Numbered from the stretch's first letter, positions 11,419 to 21,014 are shown. The stretch: 64,000 bases of DNA from Microvelia longipes (GCA_018340805.1 JACMZG010000008.1:76010111-76074110), one strand, 5' to 3'. Numbers and translations: made by a program. The notes: generated by a model not told the origin, from the sequence alone.

Positions 11419-12600
11419 TCAAGTCTTTAAGTTATCAATAAAATGATGTTTGACTGCTTTCTTAAATGTTTCTATTTTATTAATTTGTTTTAGTCGGGTA
11501 GGTAAGTTGTTGTGAAGTAGTGCTGCTTGGTACATCCAGTGTCTTTGTCCTGCTGTTGTTTTTCTGTACGGCAGTCCGTAAAGTCTTTGAGTCTCTGACC
11601 TGGTAGTTCGTCCGTGATCTACAGTCATTAGCGTGTGGTTTCCAATTTTGATTCTGTTTAGGCAAGTATAGTCAAAACGTTGTTGTACTGGTAGTATTTT
11701 CTGTCTTTTGAAGAGTGGCTCACTGTGTTCTGTCATCTTTTTCTTAAGTAGAGTTCGTGTGATATGTTTTTGAATAATTATTATGACCTGACTTGTATTT
11801 GTATTTGCAGCTGCACCCCATGCCAGTATACCGTATTGAAGAATTGATTCTACCAGGCCATAGTACACAGCTTTCATTTGGTTTACTGTACAAAAGTCTC
11901 TTAGTTTCCTAAATATGTATACTGTTTGTCGAAGTCTTTTGGTCAGTATTGTCAAGTAAGGTTTCCAGTTCAAATGCTGGTCTAGAGTTATTCCTAAATA
12001 TTTAATTGTTTTTGATTTGCTTATGGCAGGACATGCGCACGCTGTGTTGGTGCTAAAAGTATCTCCACATTGTTGCGTATGTATCTTCAGTGAGTCTATT
12101 TCAGGTTGTCCGGTGCTGTACAGAGAGAAAGTAAGAAAATTAGTTTTGTTTTACTTATAGTCAGTTCGTTGTTGTCTAGCCATGTCTTTATGTCCTTCAG
12201 GCTGTTTTCTATTGTCAGTTTTGTGTCAGTAAAAGATTTTGTCGAAGCCAAGACCAGTGCATCATCGGCAAAACATATTATTTTAACCTTTTGACAGCTG
12301 TCAAAGAGGTCATTGACATGTATAAGGAACAGATATGGTCCGAGACAAGTTCCTGGAGGAATAGAGTACTCAGAGGTAAAGCTATTTCCTAGTTTGCCAT
12401 TTATTTTAGTTCTGTACTTTCTATTCTCAAGATAACTACGGAACCACTCGAGCATTTTCCCTTTTATTCCTATTTCCTCGAGCTTCTTAATCAGTAGTCT
12501 GTGTTGTACGGTGTCAAAAGCTTTCTCTAGGTCGATCTGTACTGCTATAGGTTTGTGTCCTTTGTCAAGTTGGTCTGTTAGATAGTTAACAGACAGCTGT
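11419..12600 (-). pseudogene. non-LTR retrotransposon reverse transcriptase, 5'-truncated
   Basis: Two overlapping-order segments on the minus strand. Segment 12600-12096 has [13 protein letters not shown] (motif A with the first catalytic Asp), [11 protein letters not shown], and [11 protein letters not shown] (the FADD catalytic box). Segment 11973-11419 has LNWKPYLTILTKRLRQ and VYYGLVESILQYGILAWG, typical of the post-polymerase region of CR1/Jockey-like elements. A frameshift around 12100 separates them. The usual PQGT motif before the LGP box reads PPGT, so a conserved Gln is lost. The 5' side ends abruptly in a TA microsatellite at ~12600; no endonuclease domain is present. Confidence 0.88.
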
Positions 12601-12603
12601 ATA

Positions 12604-12678
<75 letters not shown>

Positions 12679-12682
12679 CATA

Positions 12683-12761
<79 letters not shown>
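12600..12761. repeat. long (TA)n microsatellite
   Basis: About 160 bases of almost pure TA dinucleotide with rare interruptions. It abuts the truncated reverse transcriptase on one side and the hairpin-ended repeat on the other. Confidence 0.97.
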
Positions 12762-12762
<1 letters not shown>

Positions 12763-12885
12763 CTCGCGAAACTTATTTTTTCGTCATTAGGGACCTCTGA
12801 AACGGATTTGTGTCGTGGTCCGAGGTTCAAATTCCGCCATGACGCCTATCCCATTAGGCGAATTTCCAAAGGAAATTCGCTAAAA
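12762..12885 (+). repeat. hairpin-ended short repeat, copy 1 (+)
   Basis: ~124-bp element starting TCTCGCGAAAC and ending GGAAATTCGCTAAAA. It contains a Pol III B-box-like GGTTCAAATTCC near 12826, a CGTCAT/ATGACG inverted pair, and two adjacent 3' hairpins: GCCTA/TAGGC, then GCGAATTTCC-AAA-GGAAATTCGC. Related copies lie at 17415, 44416, 36836 and 29033 (+) and at 32080-32195 (-). I infer a non-autonomous SINE-like or Helitron-like family. The B box favours SINE; the TC start and the hairpin before CTAA resemble Helitron ends. Confidence 0.75.
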
Positions 12886-13084
12886 CCGACCTTTGACAGT
12901 TAAGGTATTTAATTTGACACCCATCTGATTTGGAATGGCAGACATTCTGATCCTTCATCAAAAAGCCAAAATGAATCAATTTTTGGGACTCGACGCTCGC
13001 GTTTTTTGCGTCTGGCTCTTGAAATATAAAAGGATACACCCGTCAAATTTCAAATTTATTGGATATTTTTACTTTTCCTTATTT

Positions 13085-13560
13085 CAATTCAATTCAATTC
13101 AAAAAACACTTTATTGCCAATAATAATTACATCAAATAAAACATAAGACATAATATAATTTACAGCAATCCCACAAGGTCCATATGGACCTGTGTGTGGG
13201 GTATGACAGATATTACTAACAATGGGTTATGGATTGGTTATAGCGGAAGAGAAAAGAAAAAAAAAATGTATATGTAAAAGTAAAACAAAATAGACAAAAA
13301 TCTAGGTAGAAAAAAAAAACAAATAAAAAGCAACAGTCCTTAAAAATGAAAAAAAAATATCAACACTTAAATAAAACATTAAAAAAATACATAAAATTTA
13401 CTAAAAAGGTAGATAAAAAAAAAAATAAGAAAGAACTAAGATCTTATTGAAGAGATTATTACTTATCCATATCAAGTATTCTTAATTTATTTAAAATAAT
13501 AGTTGTTAATTGTAGGAATTAAAAATATTTTGTTTACATACATTTATACACACATATATT
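13085..13560 (-). mobile_element. non-LTR retrotransposon 3' end
   Basis: Read on the minus strand: a strong hairpin (13170-13200, centred on the palindrome AGGTCCATATGGACCT with CCCACA/TGTGGG flanks), then an AATAAA polyadenylation signal in GGCAATAAAGTG, then a (TTGAA)n tail at 13085-13100. This layout is common at 3' ends of CR1/Jockey-type elements in invertebrates. No coding part remains, and the A-rich DNA up to ~13560 is probably its untranslated region. Confidence 0.6.
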
Positions 13561-13814
13561 TACATATACACACACATATATACATATACACACACATACA
13601 TACGTGTTTAATATAGTATTTATTGAATAGTATAGAATATTTATTGAATAGTATAGAATATTTATTGAATATATTATTATTTTTATTAGCGAATTTTCAT
13701 AATGAAAATGACGCTTATGAGGTTGTTCGGATGACGAAAGTTGAGGGTGGGAGTGAGCGGAATCGGTTCCTATTGGCTTCCTGATAACAAAAAAATATGT
13801 CCGAAAAAAGTTTA

Positions 13815-13836
13815 TATATATATGTATATATATATA

Positions 13837-13883
<47 letters not shown>

Positions 13884-13905
13884 TATAATACATATATATA
13901 TGTAT
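13815..13905. repeat. (TA)n microsatellite inside R1 copy 1
   Basis: Interrupted TA tract occupying the same internal position as the tract at 18155-18222 in R1 copy 2. The microsatellite therefore belongs to the repeat family and is not a random neighbour. Confidence 0.92.
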
Positions 13906-14359
13906 ATGTATGTAAGAGTTTCTACCCTTTCGTATGGCGAACGATAACTCTCGAAGGCATTCTCAAATTGAAACGAAACTTTGCAAATCGCGAGATGTTG
14001 AGGAGGTTACGAGGCCTATTGTTTATAAAAACATTATGACGTAATCAATCAAAGTTATGACGTCATGAAAAAAATTTTTTTTGAAACTTGAAATGGCTTT
14101 AAAACAAGGTATTTCGTGTTTAGGTAGACAGCTAGCTGAATCGATTAACACCAATTTCAGCTGAATCGAACCATCACAAATGGCGCAAACAGTATACATA
14201 TATATATAATGTTGTATATATGTATACGTCCATGTCAAAGACTCGTACGATATCTGTTGGGTTCAGTAGTGTTAGAGGGTGGGGATATAGTATAATTAAA
14301 GGGCCTCTACCTCTTGCTCCATCCTGGTAAGCCTGCTGTCCTAGAGAGACAGGACAAAA

Positions 14360-14488
14360 ATGGCTTCCACTAAACCACGGCGAGCAAAGCAGGCCCTTAA
14401 AGCGGAAGAACCTCGAAGTAGTCTTTATATGGTCGAATTCATTCTAAAACGATTGCGACCGATTTCAGCTCAATCAGACAATCCTAAG
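14360..14488 (+). other. short open frame conserved in length between R1 copies
   Basis: 43 codons starting MASTKPRRAKQ and ending AQSDNPK align without any indel to 18672-18800 (MASTEPRRAKQ). By my count the two differ at 13 bases, 9 amino-acid changing and 4 silent, so there is no sign of purifying selection. The frame may be a fossil of a small basic protein or chance. No family is recognised. Confidence 0.2.
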
Positions 14489-15070
14489 CCTAGATAAACA
14501 ATATTAACATAGATGGTTCACTCCCGAGTGTAGTAAGAACACTCAATTGACAAGTTTGTGTTTATGATTTAAGTTGGAGGCCTCATCACTAGAGTCTTGA
14601 ATAGCGCTAGTAGTAAAAATATATTTGCTCTATTCTCTACTAGATTGTGCTGTAGTATTTGTTTTAAATACAAACAGTTGCCAATCGTTTAGTAAAATAA
14701 AATAAAAGTTAACAAAGATCTATGGTATGCTGTAGTATTCGCGATGTATTTTTGTTTTTCAAAACTTGGGGGCCTCATCACGCGAAGCAGCACCATTGTT
14801 TTCTTAAAAAAATAACAATAATTAATTTTCAGTGTTTTAGACTTAAGATTTAGCGCTGAAAAGCGGATGGAAAGACTTGATTACCCTCAACAGCTCGTTG
14901 TTTGGTTGAATACAAATAAATAAATAAAAGTGTCAGAAATAAAAATATCTGACAGTTTCACGTTGTCACCACTAGACTGTACTACTTGAGCCTCCTGCAT
15001 CCCATCGACTATTTTTTTTAAATCTTTGAGTGAGGCATCTATGTTAATATTGTTTATCTATGATCCTAAG
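14481..15070. mobile_element. 574-bp MITE with 8-bp target duplication
   Basis: The element at 14489-15062 is flanked by ATCCTAAG at 14481-14488 and 15063-15070. Terminal inverted repeats of 27 bp (14489-14515 and 15036-15062) differ at one position and begin C(C/A)TAGATAAACAATATTA; weaker symmetry continues for ~8 bases. The empty site is present in R1 copy 2 at about 18793-18800, where ATCCTAAG occurs once. An 8-bp duplication with short terminal repeats fits the hAT or P superfamily. No transposase is encoded, so it is non-autonomous. Confidence 0.9.
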
Positions 15071-15250
15071 TGACGGAAACGGTATTTTATTAAAACAAAA
15101 GTCATGAATATATTTTTGTTTATAACGCTTGTTAGTTTTAATATTATAGCATACTATTAATAATAAAGTATTAATAAAATCTTAATTAGTAAAATCAAAT
15201 TTGTGAGAAAGCCTCTCAGGCCCGCGAAGCGGGCCTGTGTGGAGAGGCTG
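15063..15250 (+). repeat. dispersed repeat R1, copy 1 (right part)
   Basis: Continuation of R1 after the MITE, starting GTGACGGAAACGGTATTT and matching 18801 onward. It ends in the conserved GTGAGAAAGCC(T/C)CTCAGG and the GC-rich GAA-loop hairpin. Copy 2 carries ~260 extra bases in the middle of this part. Confidence 0.75.
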
Positions 15251-15444
15251 TGAAAATTCGCTAGGTACATGGCAAAATGCCATGTAACAAGAACAATAAT
15301 GAAACAACACATCATACAAAACAACAACAATGTGGCCGCGAAGCGGCCACAGGGAGGCCACCGGGCCGCGAAGCGGCCCGGTGGGCCGACGCTGCGGAGC
15401 GGACGAGGCGCGAAGCGCCGAGGTCGCACGGGCCGAAGGCCCGT
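15211..15444. repeat. cluster of GC-rich hairpins with three-base loops
   Basis: Perfect or near-perfect inverted repeats follow each other. 15211-15248: outer GCCTCTC/GAGAGGC and inner AGGCCCGC-GAA-GCGGGCCT. 15266-15286: TACATGGCA-AAA-TGCCATGTA. 15331-15351: GTGGCCGC-GAA-GCGGCCAC inside T/A. 15358-15384: 12-bp stem CCACCGGGCCGC around GAA. 15390-15401: CGCT-GCGG-AGCG. 15407-15419: GGCGC-GAA-GCGCC. 15428-15444: ACGGGCC-GAA-GGCCCGT. The stems differ in sequence but most share the GAA loop, and several contain GCGAAGC, which is known as an unusually stable DNA mini-hairpin. Local GC is far above the surroundings. Open frames here on both strands are side effects of the repeats. Confidence 0.95.
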
Positions 15445-15976
15445 ATTAAATTCATAAGATAGTACTTAGTAACTTAAGAATATCCTATTCTATGAGGAAC
15501 CATAATTAATCATGTAAGTGTTTAATTTAATTTATCAGTATTCCTTATTTATTATAACATAGTAGCTATCAATTAATATGAATTAAGATTAGTTTAATTG
15601 TGATCATAGATATATAAGTATACACAAGCACACACCTACACTATCACACACAGCACCAACATACACACACTCATACTCATATTATATTATTATACCTTAT
15701 AATTATTTTATCTATAAGGTAGGCACTAGAAACTTATGAGTTTATTAGAGTACTTATGTTGTTATGTTATAAGAACCATTGTTTATCATACATATATTAC
15801 AATATATTTATTAATATAAGAATTTATCAATAAGTATTATATAATTATTGAATATAATATATATTTATTTGTTCATATATTTATCAATTAGTACTATTTT
15901 TAAGTACCACAGCATTAACAGTACAAAAATCTATAGGTAGAGTAAACAGAAGTTGAAGTATTTAAAATATACAAAA
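15445..15976. other. AT-rich spacer, no gene seen
   Basis: Low-complexity TA-rich DNA with a short ACACAC/ACTC region around 15625-15670. Nothing else is supported. Confidence 0.6.
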
Positions 15977-16585
15977 TTCTGGCGCGGTGGTCCGCATGTA
16001 GGGCGAATTTCCTTTAGAATGCGTGTTTCCGTGCTAAACAACCCATTTCTTGCTTATGCAAGAACCATGCCCATTGCGTGGTTCCGGTTCATGCTTTAGA
16101 ACCTAAGCAGTTACTCAATTGTCAAGCACTGCTCGTAACTCATTTTGTCTGTATTTTCCAAAGGAAATGCGCTAAAACCTTTAAAGATAACTGACTAAGC
16201 TTAAAGATAAGTAACTAATCTTTAAATTAGTGCAAATAATAGTGCGTACTTCTAATTTTAGAGGCATAGTTTTGTACAACAACTGGATGATTATGCGCAT
16301 TTCCTTTGGAAAATACAGACAAAATGAGTTACGAGCAGTGCTTGACAATTGAGTAACTGCTTAGGTTCTAAAGCATGAACTGGAACCACGCAATGGGCAT
16401 GGTTCTTGCATAAGCAAGAAATAGGTTGTTTAGCACGGAAACACGCATTCTAAATGAAATTCGCCCGACAGCGGACCACCGCGCCGGAATTATTTATTTA
16501 GTAGTTGTAAACTTATATAATGTAAAAAGCACGAAAACACGCATCCAAAGGAAATTCGCCCGACATGCGGACCACCGCGCCAGAA
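15977..16585. mobile_element. R2 copy 1: 609-bp TIR-bounded foldback segment
   Basis: Bounded by TTCTGGCGCGGTGGTCCGC and its inverse ending at 16585. Inside, a large foldback has arms 15977-16172 and 16295-16489 (~195 bp each, few mismatches) around a ~122-base loop, followed by a ~96-base head unit. The whole 609-bp block is inverted relative to 42760-43368, while the right-hand flanks of both copies run in the same direction. Each arm starts with a tRNA-like head and ends in TTCCAAAGGAAATGCGC, so the foldback may be two short elements tail to tail. Confidence 0.88.
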
Positions 16586-16860
16586 TTATTTTCTAGTTGA
16601 AAACTTATATTAGGTAAAAAAACGATAAAAAATTACTGTCCCTACTAGGATTTGAATCCAGGTACTCTGGGTTTGAGTGCTCGCATCCAAAGGAAATTCG
16701 CCCGACATGCGGACCTCCGCGCCAGAATTATTTTCTAATTGTAAACTTATATTAAGTAAAAAAAACGATAAAAAATTATCGACCTTTCCAGGATTTGAAC
16801 CCAGGTACCCTGAGTTTAAGTAGTCGTATTGACTCCGGACCACTGGCATTCAACTCAGAG
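16586..16860 (-). repeat. two tandem tRNA-related short repeats
   Basis: On the minus strand the unit runs from a tRNA-like head (TGGTCCG, then the B box GGTTCAAATCC or GGATTCAAATCC) to a tail of TTTTTTATCGTTTTTTTAC and ATATAAGTTTACAA, ending in AGAAAATAA. Unit boundaries are about 16860-16726 and 16725-16586, ~138 bases each. A third head without B box lies within 16585-16490. Equivalent units are at 43369-43650. The split A/B promoter boxes point to a SINE derived from a tRNA. Confidence 0.7.
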
Positions 16861-17190
16861 GCCCAACAAACATTGAAAATGACACCCTACTCGAAATTTA
16901 ATTTTCAACGACCGTAATTTTGGTTTTATATAATTTTTGTGGTTTTTTCGACTTTTTGGTAACTTAAAGTAGTCGTATCGACTTTGAACCGGTTTCATTC
17001 GATTCAGCGCCCAAAATTACATAGAAAACGACACCCTACTCGAAATTTATTTTTTATCGACCTAAATTTTGGTTTTTGGTAATTTACAATGGTTTTTTCG
17101 ATTTTTAGGTCCCTTAGAATGGTCGTATCGTCTTCGGACCGGTTTCATTCGATTCAGCGTCTCAAAAAACATAAATATTGACCTTTTTCG
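16805..17190. repeat. R2 ~150-bp tandem modules (three copies)
   Basis: Each module contains GTCGTATCGACTTCGGACCG, TTCATTCGATTCAGCG and CGACACCCTACTCGAAATTT. Starts are near 16820, 16972 and 17122. R2 copy 2 has four modules, so copy number changed after duplication. Diverged single modules also occur near 41050 (+) and 32285-32480 (-). Confidence 0.8.
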
Positions 17191-17414
17191 CGGCAAAAAA
17201 TATTAACCCTGAATTTTGCCGATTTTTTCAAAATTTTGCTGACTCAGCAAACCGGGTTAATGCCGTCACAAAAACCTGGTTTTCAATAGGGTTCGTGTCC
17301 TCCCAAAGGTTAATTTTTGTACTAAGTTTGGTTAAAAAATATTAATCCGTTCGAAAGATAGAGTGTTTACAAGAAAGTGTCTAGAAATACATATATATAT
17401 ACATATATATAAAG

Positions 17415-17538
17415 TCTCGCGAAACGTATTTTTTCGTCATTAGGGACCTCTGAAACGGATTTGTGTCGTGGTCCATGGTTCGAATTCCGCCATGACGCCT
17501 ATCCCATTAGCCGAATTTCCAAAGGAAATTCGCTAAAA
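17415..17538 (+). repeat. hairpin-ended short repeat, copy 2 (+)
   Basis: ~90% or better match to the copy at 12762-12885 by eye, from TCTCGCGAAACG to GGAAATTCGCTAAAA. The B-box-like GGTTCGAATTCC is at ~17477. It is preceded by a short interrupted TA tract and forms the right end of R2. Confidence 0.8.
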
Positions 17539-17555
17539 CTAAGATATATAGTAAA

Positions 17556-17790
17556 TTACAATTTAACATGATTTTTAATCCAGTCTTTTAGATTAGATTT
17601 GAATTGTTTTAGGTTTAATAAGTTTTTTAATGCACTAGGTAATTTATTATATTGCACAACGCCCTGGTGGTGAAGAGAATTATGTTTTACTTTACTAGTG
17701 ACGGTTTGCAGGTACAGATTATGTTGTGATGTGTGTCTAGTATTGTGTTCATGTTGTATCGGTGTGAAATCTGAAAAGTTATTTATGCCG
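17556..17790 (-). pseudogene. non-LTR reverse transcriptase C-terminal tail
   Basis: Minus-strand frame with HNTRHTSQHNLYLQTV, QGVVQYNKLPSALKNLL and LKQFKSNLKDWI. It matches the usual C-terminal pattern of non-LTR polymerases (H.YNTR, G..lyN.LP, lk.FK..L). Only ~75 codons survive. Sequence further right (to ~17915) is open but belongs to a dispersed repeat also seen at 25190. Confidence 0.7.
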
Positions 17791-17905
17791 TAGGTAAAAG
17801 TTAAGCTGCATCGAGCGTGGTCAGTATCTGAATAGGGGATCGGTAGGAATGAAACGGATTTATTTACTATCTGAGGACAAGCGAAGCGAGTCCGAAGAGG
17901 TATTG
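17791..17905 (+). repeat. dispersed repeat fragment with GCGAAGC mini-hairpin
   Basis: GAGCGTGGTCAG, ATTTACTATCTGAGGAC and AAGCGAAGCGAGTCC match the end of the repeat at 24715-25275. The last part folds as GGAC/GTCC with an inner GC-GAA-GC loop. Confidence 0.65.
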
Positions 17906-18024
17906 CAGTGTACATTTATCGACTTGTATATTTTAAAAACGTACGAAGCAGGGAGGATGAATAAGCGTAGCTTATCTGATGTGATGAGGAAAAGTTTCGA
18001 CCTGTACCCCGTAACCGTCTTTTA

Positions 18025-18150
18025 TTATTAGCGAATTTTCATAATGAAAATGACGCTTATGAGGTTGTTCGGATGACGAAAGTTGAGGGTGGGAGTGAGT
18101 GGAATCGGTTCCTATTGGCTTCCTGATAACAAAAATATATGTCCGAAAAA

Positions 18151-18223
<73 letters not shown>

Positions 18224-19235
18224 GTAAGTTTCTACCCTTTCGTATGGCGAACGATAACTCTCGAAGGCATTCTCAAATTGAAACGAAACTTTGCAAATCG
18301 CGAGATGTTGAGGAGGTTTACGAGGCTATTGTTTATAAAAACATTATGACGTTATCAACCAAAGTTATGACGTCAAGAAAAAAAAATTTTTTTTGAAACT
18401 TAAAATGGCTTTAAAACAAGGTATCTAGTATTTAGGTAGACGGCTAGCTGAATCGATTAAGACCAATTTCAGCTCAATCGAACCATCACAAATGGCGCAA
18501 TCGGTATACGTATATATATAATCTTGTATATATCTATACCTCTAGGTCAAAGACTCGTACGATATCTGTTGGGTTCAGTAGTGTTAGAGGGTGGGGATAC
18601 AGTATAAAACAGAGACCTCTACCTCTTGCTCCATCATGGTAAGCCTACTGTCCCAGAGAGACAGGGCAAAAATGGCTTCCACTGAACCACGCCGAGCTAA
18701 GCAGACCCGTAAAGAGGAAGAACATCGAAGTAGTCTTTATATGGTCGAAGTCATTCTAAAACAAATGCGACCAGTTTCAGCTCAATCGGACAATCCTAAG
18801 TGACGCAAACGGTATTTTTATTTTAAATAATCATGAATATATTTTTTTCAACCTTAAGATTTTACTCAAATAAACAAATTGTTTACAAAAAAAATTTGAC
18901 ATTTTTCTTTAAATTCTATAAACAATCATAAATGTAAGTAAGAGTTTATACCCTTTTGTATAGTGGACGATAACTAAAGCTGATGAAAGATGAAACTATA
19001 ATCTGTTCTTACCCTTTATACAAGGTTACTTCTACAGTTGCAACGTGTGGATTTTTTCCTTGTATTCTTTATACCTCTATAAAAAACGTATTAGTTATGT
19101 ATTTAAATATACTTATTATTTTCTTATATTGCTTGTTAACTGTAATATTATTGCTTACTATTAATAATAGAGGATTAATAAAATCAAATTTGTGAGAAAG
19201 CCCCTCAGGCCCGCGAAGCGGGCATGAGAGGCTAA
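18025..19235 (+). repeat. dispersed repeat R1, copy 2
   Basis: Same order of landmarks as 13684-15250: hairpin-like start, TA tract at 18155-18222, CCCTTTCGTATGGCGAACG, TGACGTCA at 18368-18375, short open frame 18672-18800, GTGACGCAAACGG, and finally GTGAGAAAGCCCCTCAGG with the hairpin GGCCCGC-GAA-GCGGGC inside a GCCCCTC/GAGAGGC outer stem. It lacks the MITE of copy 1 and so preserves the empty site. Confidence 0.85.
18155..18222. repeat. (TA)n microsatellite inside R1 copy 2
   Basis: Almost pure TA tract of ~68 bases at the same internal position as 13815-13905. Confidence 0.95.
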
Positions 19236-19790
19236 CCCGTAATTGCATCCGTATCATTCTCAGCGGTCACCCATACAGCACTGACCACGCTCAATAATCC
19301 TTAATTTTATGATCTGAAAAAATTATAGATATACTTGTCGTATTGAAACGAAACTTAGTGACTTATTTATTATGTAATAATATACAATTGTACTAAATTT
19401 AAACCCAATTGGCACTCTTAATTTTTGGCAATTTTTGAAAAAACGTACACAAGTCATTTAATGAAAATTGAATTAATGCTGATAATAAGATTAAACTTGG
19501 CACATATGTTAGTCTTATGCATGGTCACATGTGTGCCTAATCTCAATCCGATCACATTATTTTTCCGCGTTTTATGATCTTTCGAAATTTTCTTTGCGTC
19601 ACGTCATAAAAAAATTAATTTCTAAATATCAGAAATACAGCGGTAGACTTGATTTTTGTACAAAATTTCAACTCTCTAGCATAAGTACACTGGGTGCTAC
19701 GATGATAACAGACACGCAAATGTACATACACACACGCTCATACAGACAGACAACTTTGTGAAAACCACTCAGGATGCCTTAAAGACGCCT
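19196..19790 (-). repeat. dispersed repeat G, minus copy
   Basis: Inverse of 24715-25275. Shared landmarks on the minus strand are GTGGTTTTCACAAAGTTGTC, ATCATAAAACGCGGAAAA, GAAATGACTTGTGTACGTTT and GAGCGTGGTCAGTG, followed by a GAA/TTC-loop hairpin. Identity is moderate (many indels). A CA-rich stretch near 19720-19750 matches the GT-rich stretch near 24757. No coding potential is seen. Confidence 0.75.
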
Positions 19791-20610
19791 AAAACGGATA
19801 ATTCCGGTTTCATCCCGGTTTCCGACTTTTTGCAAACACAATACTTTTCCTATATATAGCATAAATGAGGAAAATTAGGTAAGTTTAATAAAATTAAGCA
19901 CTAAAACTTACCGAGATATCCCTATTAGATTCTAGCACATGTTTACTTATTTATTCTCCATCATTATTCGATCTAAATACTACACAATAAAACGAATCGA
20001 AACTTTGCGTGACGTAGGTCGTGGTCAGTTAAGTTTTCTACTAAACTGAACATTGTCTAGTGAAACCTCAAAAGACTAAGATCAAATTAGATATAAGTAC
20101 ACTCGATATATATACACTTAATATGCTTAATAAAAATGCTACGTTTTAATGTATACTTAACAATGCTTTACACGTCAATATTATTTGAAAATCTAACATT
20201 AAATAGTTATAATTATTTCAAAGTTTAATTCCGTAATTAATTTGTTCATTTTTGTTAGATTTAATCCTAATTTATGTGATTATTGCGTGACATATAACAA
20301 ACACAAGGTATATGAAGTAGACTGATTATAGAGAAGTCGTGAAGTCAGTACTCTGCCCCACTCTTACTCACACTCATGCAAACCCTGTAAATATTTTTGT
20401 AAATATTTTCCCTGAAGTTTAAATAGTAGTGTCTATTTCTATAGTTTTATTTCAGTGAATTTTCATAGGGAAAAAATGAGAAGAATTTTACGGCGAGAGT
20501 TTAGCCGGAAAACTCATTATATTTACGTCAATGAGTGTTGCGTTGCCCAGTTTTTCGATTTCAATGAGTTAATGTGTATATGTTTCTTTCTTTATTTTTA
20601 TCTATATATA
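19791..20610. other. AT-rich stretch, no gene seen
   Basis: No domain, repeat or RNA gene recognised. Confidence 0.55.
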
Positions 20611-20613
20611 TAA

Positions 20614-20703
20614 CCGCCTCCGTGGTCAAGGTCGTTAAAGCGTCAGTTATTATACTGACCTTTGACACCAAGGGGGTCTAGGGTTCGCATCCCAGGTTAC
20701 GCT
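20614..20703 (+). repeat. tRNA-like SINE head
   Basis: CGCCTCCGTGGTCAAGGTCG provides an A-box-like start and GGGTTCGCATCCC a good B box about 58 bases downstream. There is no complete acceptor stem, so a functional tRNA gene is unlikely. A tRNA-derived short element is the better reading. Confidence 0.55.
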
Positions 20704-20849
20704 CTCAATTTATATTAAGATTATTGTTCAAACAAAATTGTAGGTAACTATAGATTAAACTTGAAGCGTAACGGTTGCAATTACCACCTGAGGTTATTCC
20801 CGCAGGGGTTATCCCTGTTGAGCCGCAAAAAGGTTCTAAACAGCATTAT

Positions 20850-21014
<165 letters not shown>

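Larger units (their letters stand above)
13684..14488 (+). repeat. dispersed repeat R1, copy 1 (left part)
   Basis: Direct repeat of 18025-18800 at high identity, except for the internal TA tract, which differs in length. Landmarks: GCGAATTTTCATAATGAAAAT hairpin-like start, GTTGTTCGGATGACGAAAGT, a TA microsatellite, CCCTTTCGTATGGCGAACG, a TGACGTCA palindrome at 14058-14065, and a short TA-rich hairpin near 14190-14226. R1 resumes at 15063-15250 after a MITE insertion. The element type is unknown; no reverse transcriptase or transposase is seen. Confidence 0.85.

Noticed and set aside
12600..12830. Long open frames of alternating Tyr and Ile (also at 3321-3644, 13741-14039, 18083-18396, 20775-21137, 28838-29184, 33331-33516, 44270-44464)
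   Set aside because: They are translations of TA/CA microsatellites and not proteins, except that the left part of the 12096-12830 frame is the genuine non-LTR polymerase.
12762..12885. Firm classification of the hairpin-ended repeat as a Helitron
   Set aside because: CTAA is followed by AA and not by the T expected at an A/T insertion site, and a Pol III B-box-like motif is present, so the class is left open.
15157..15462. Arg/Pro/Gly-rich open frames on both strands over the hairpin cluster
   Set aside because: The composition is dictated by GC-rich inverted repeats; no start context or homology supports a protein.
16610..16849. 79-codon minus frame with an 85-codon relative at 43393-43650
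   Set aside because: Both span two tandem tRNA-related repeats. The similarity simply reflects duplication of R2.
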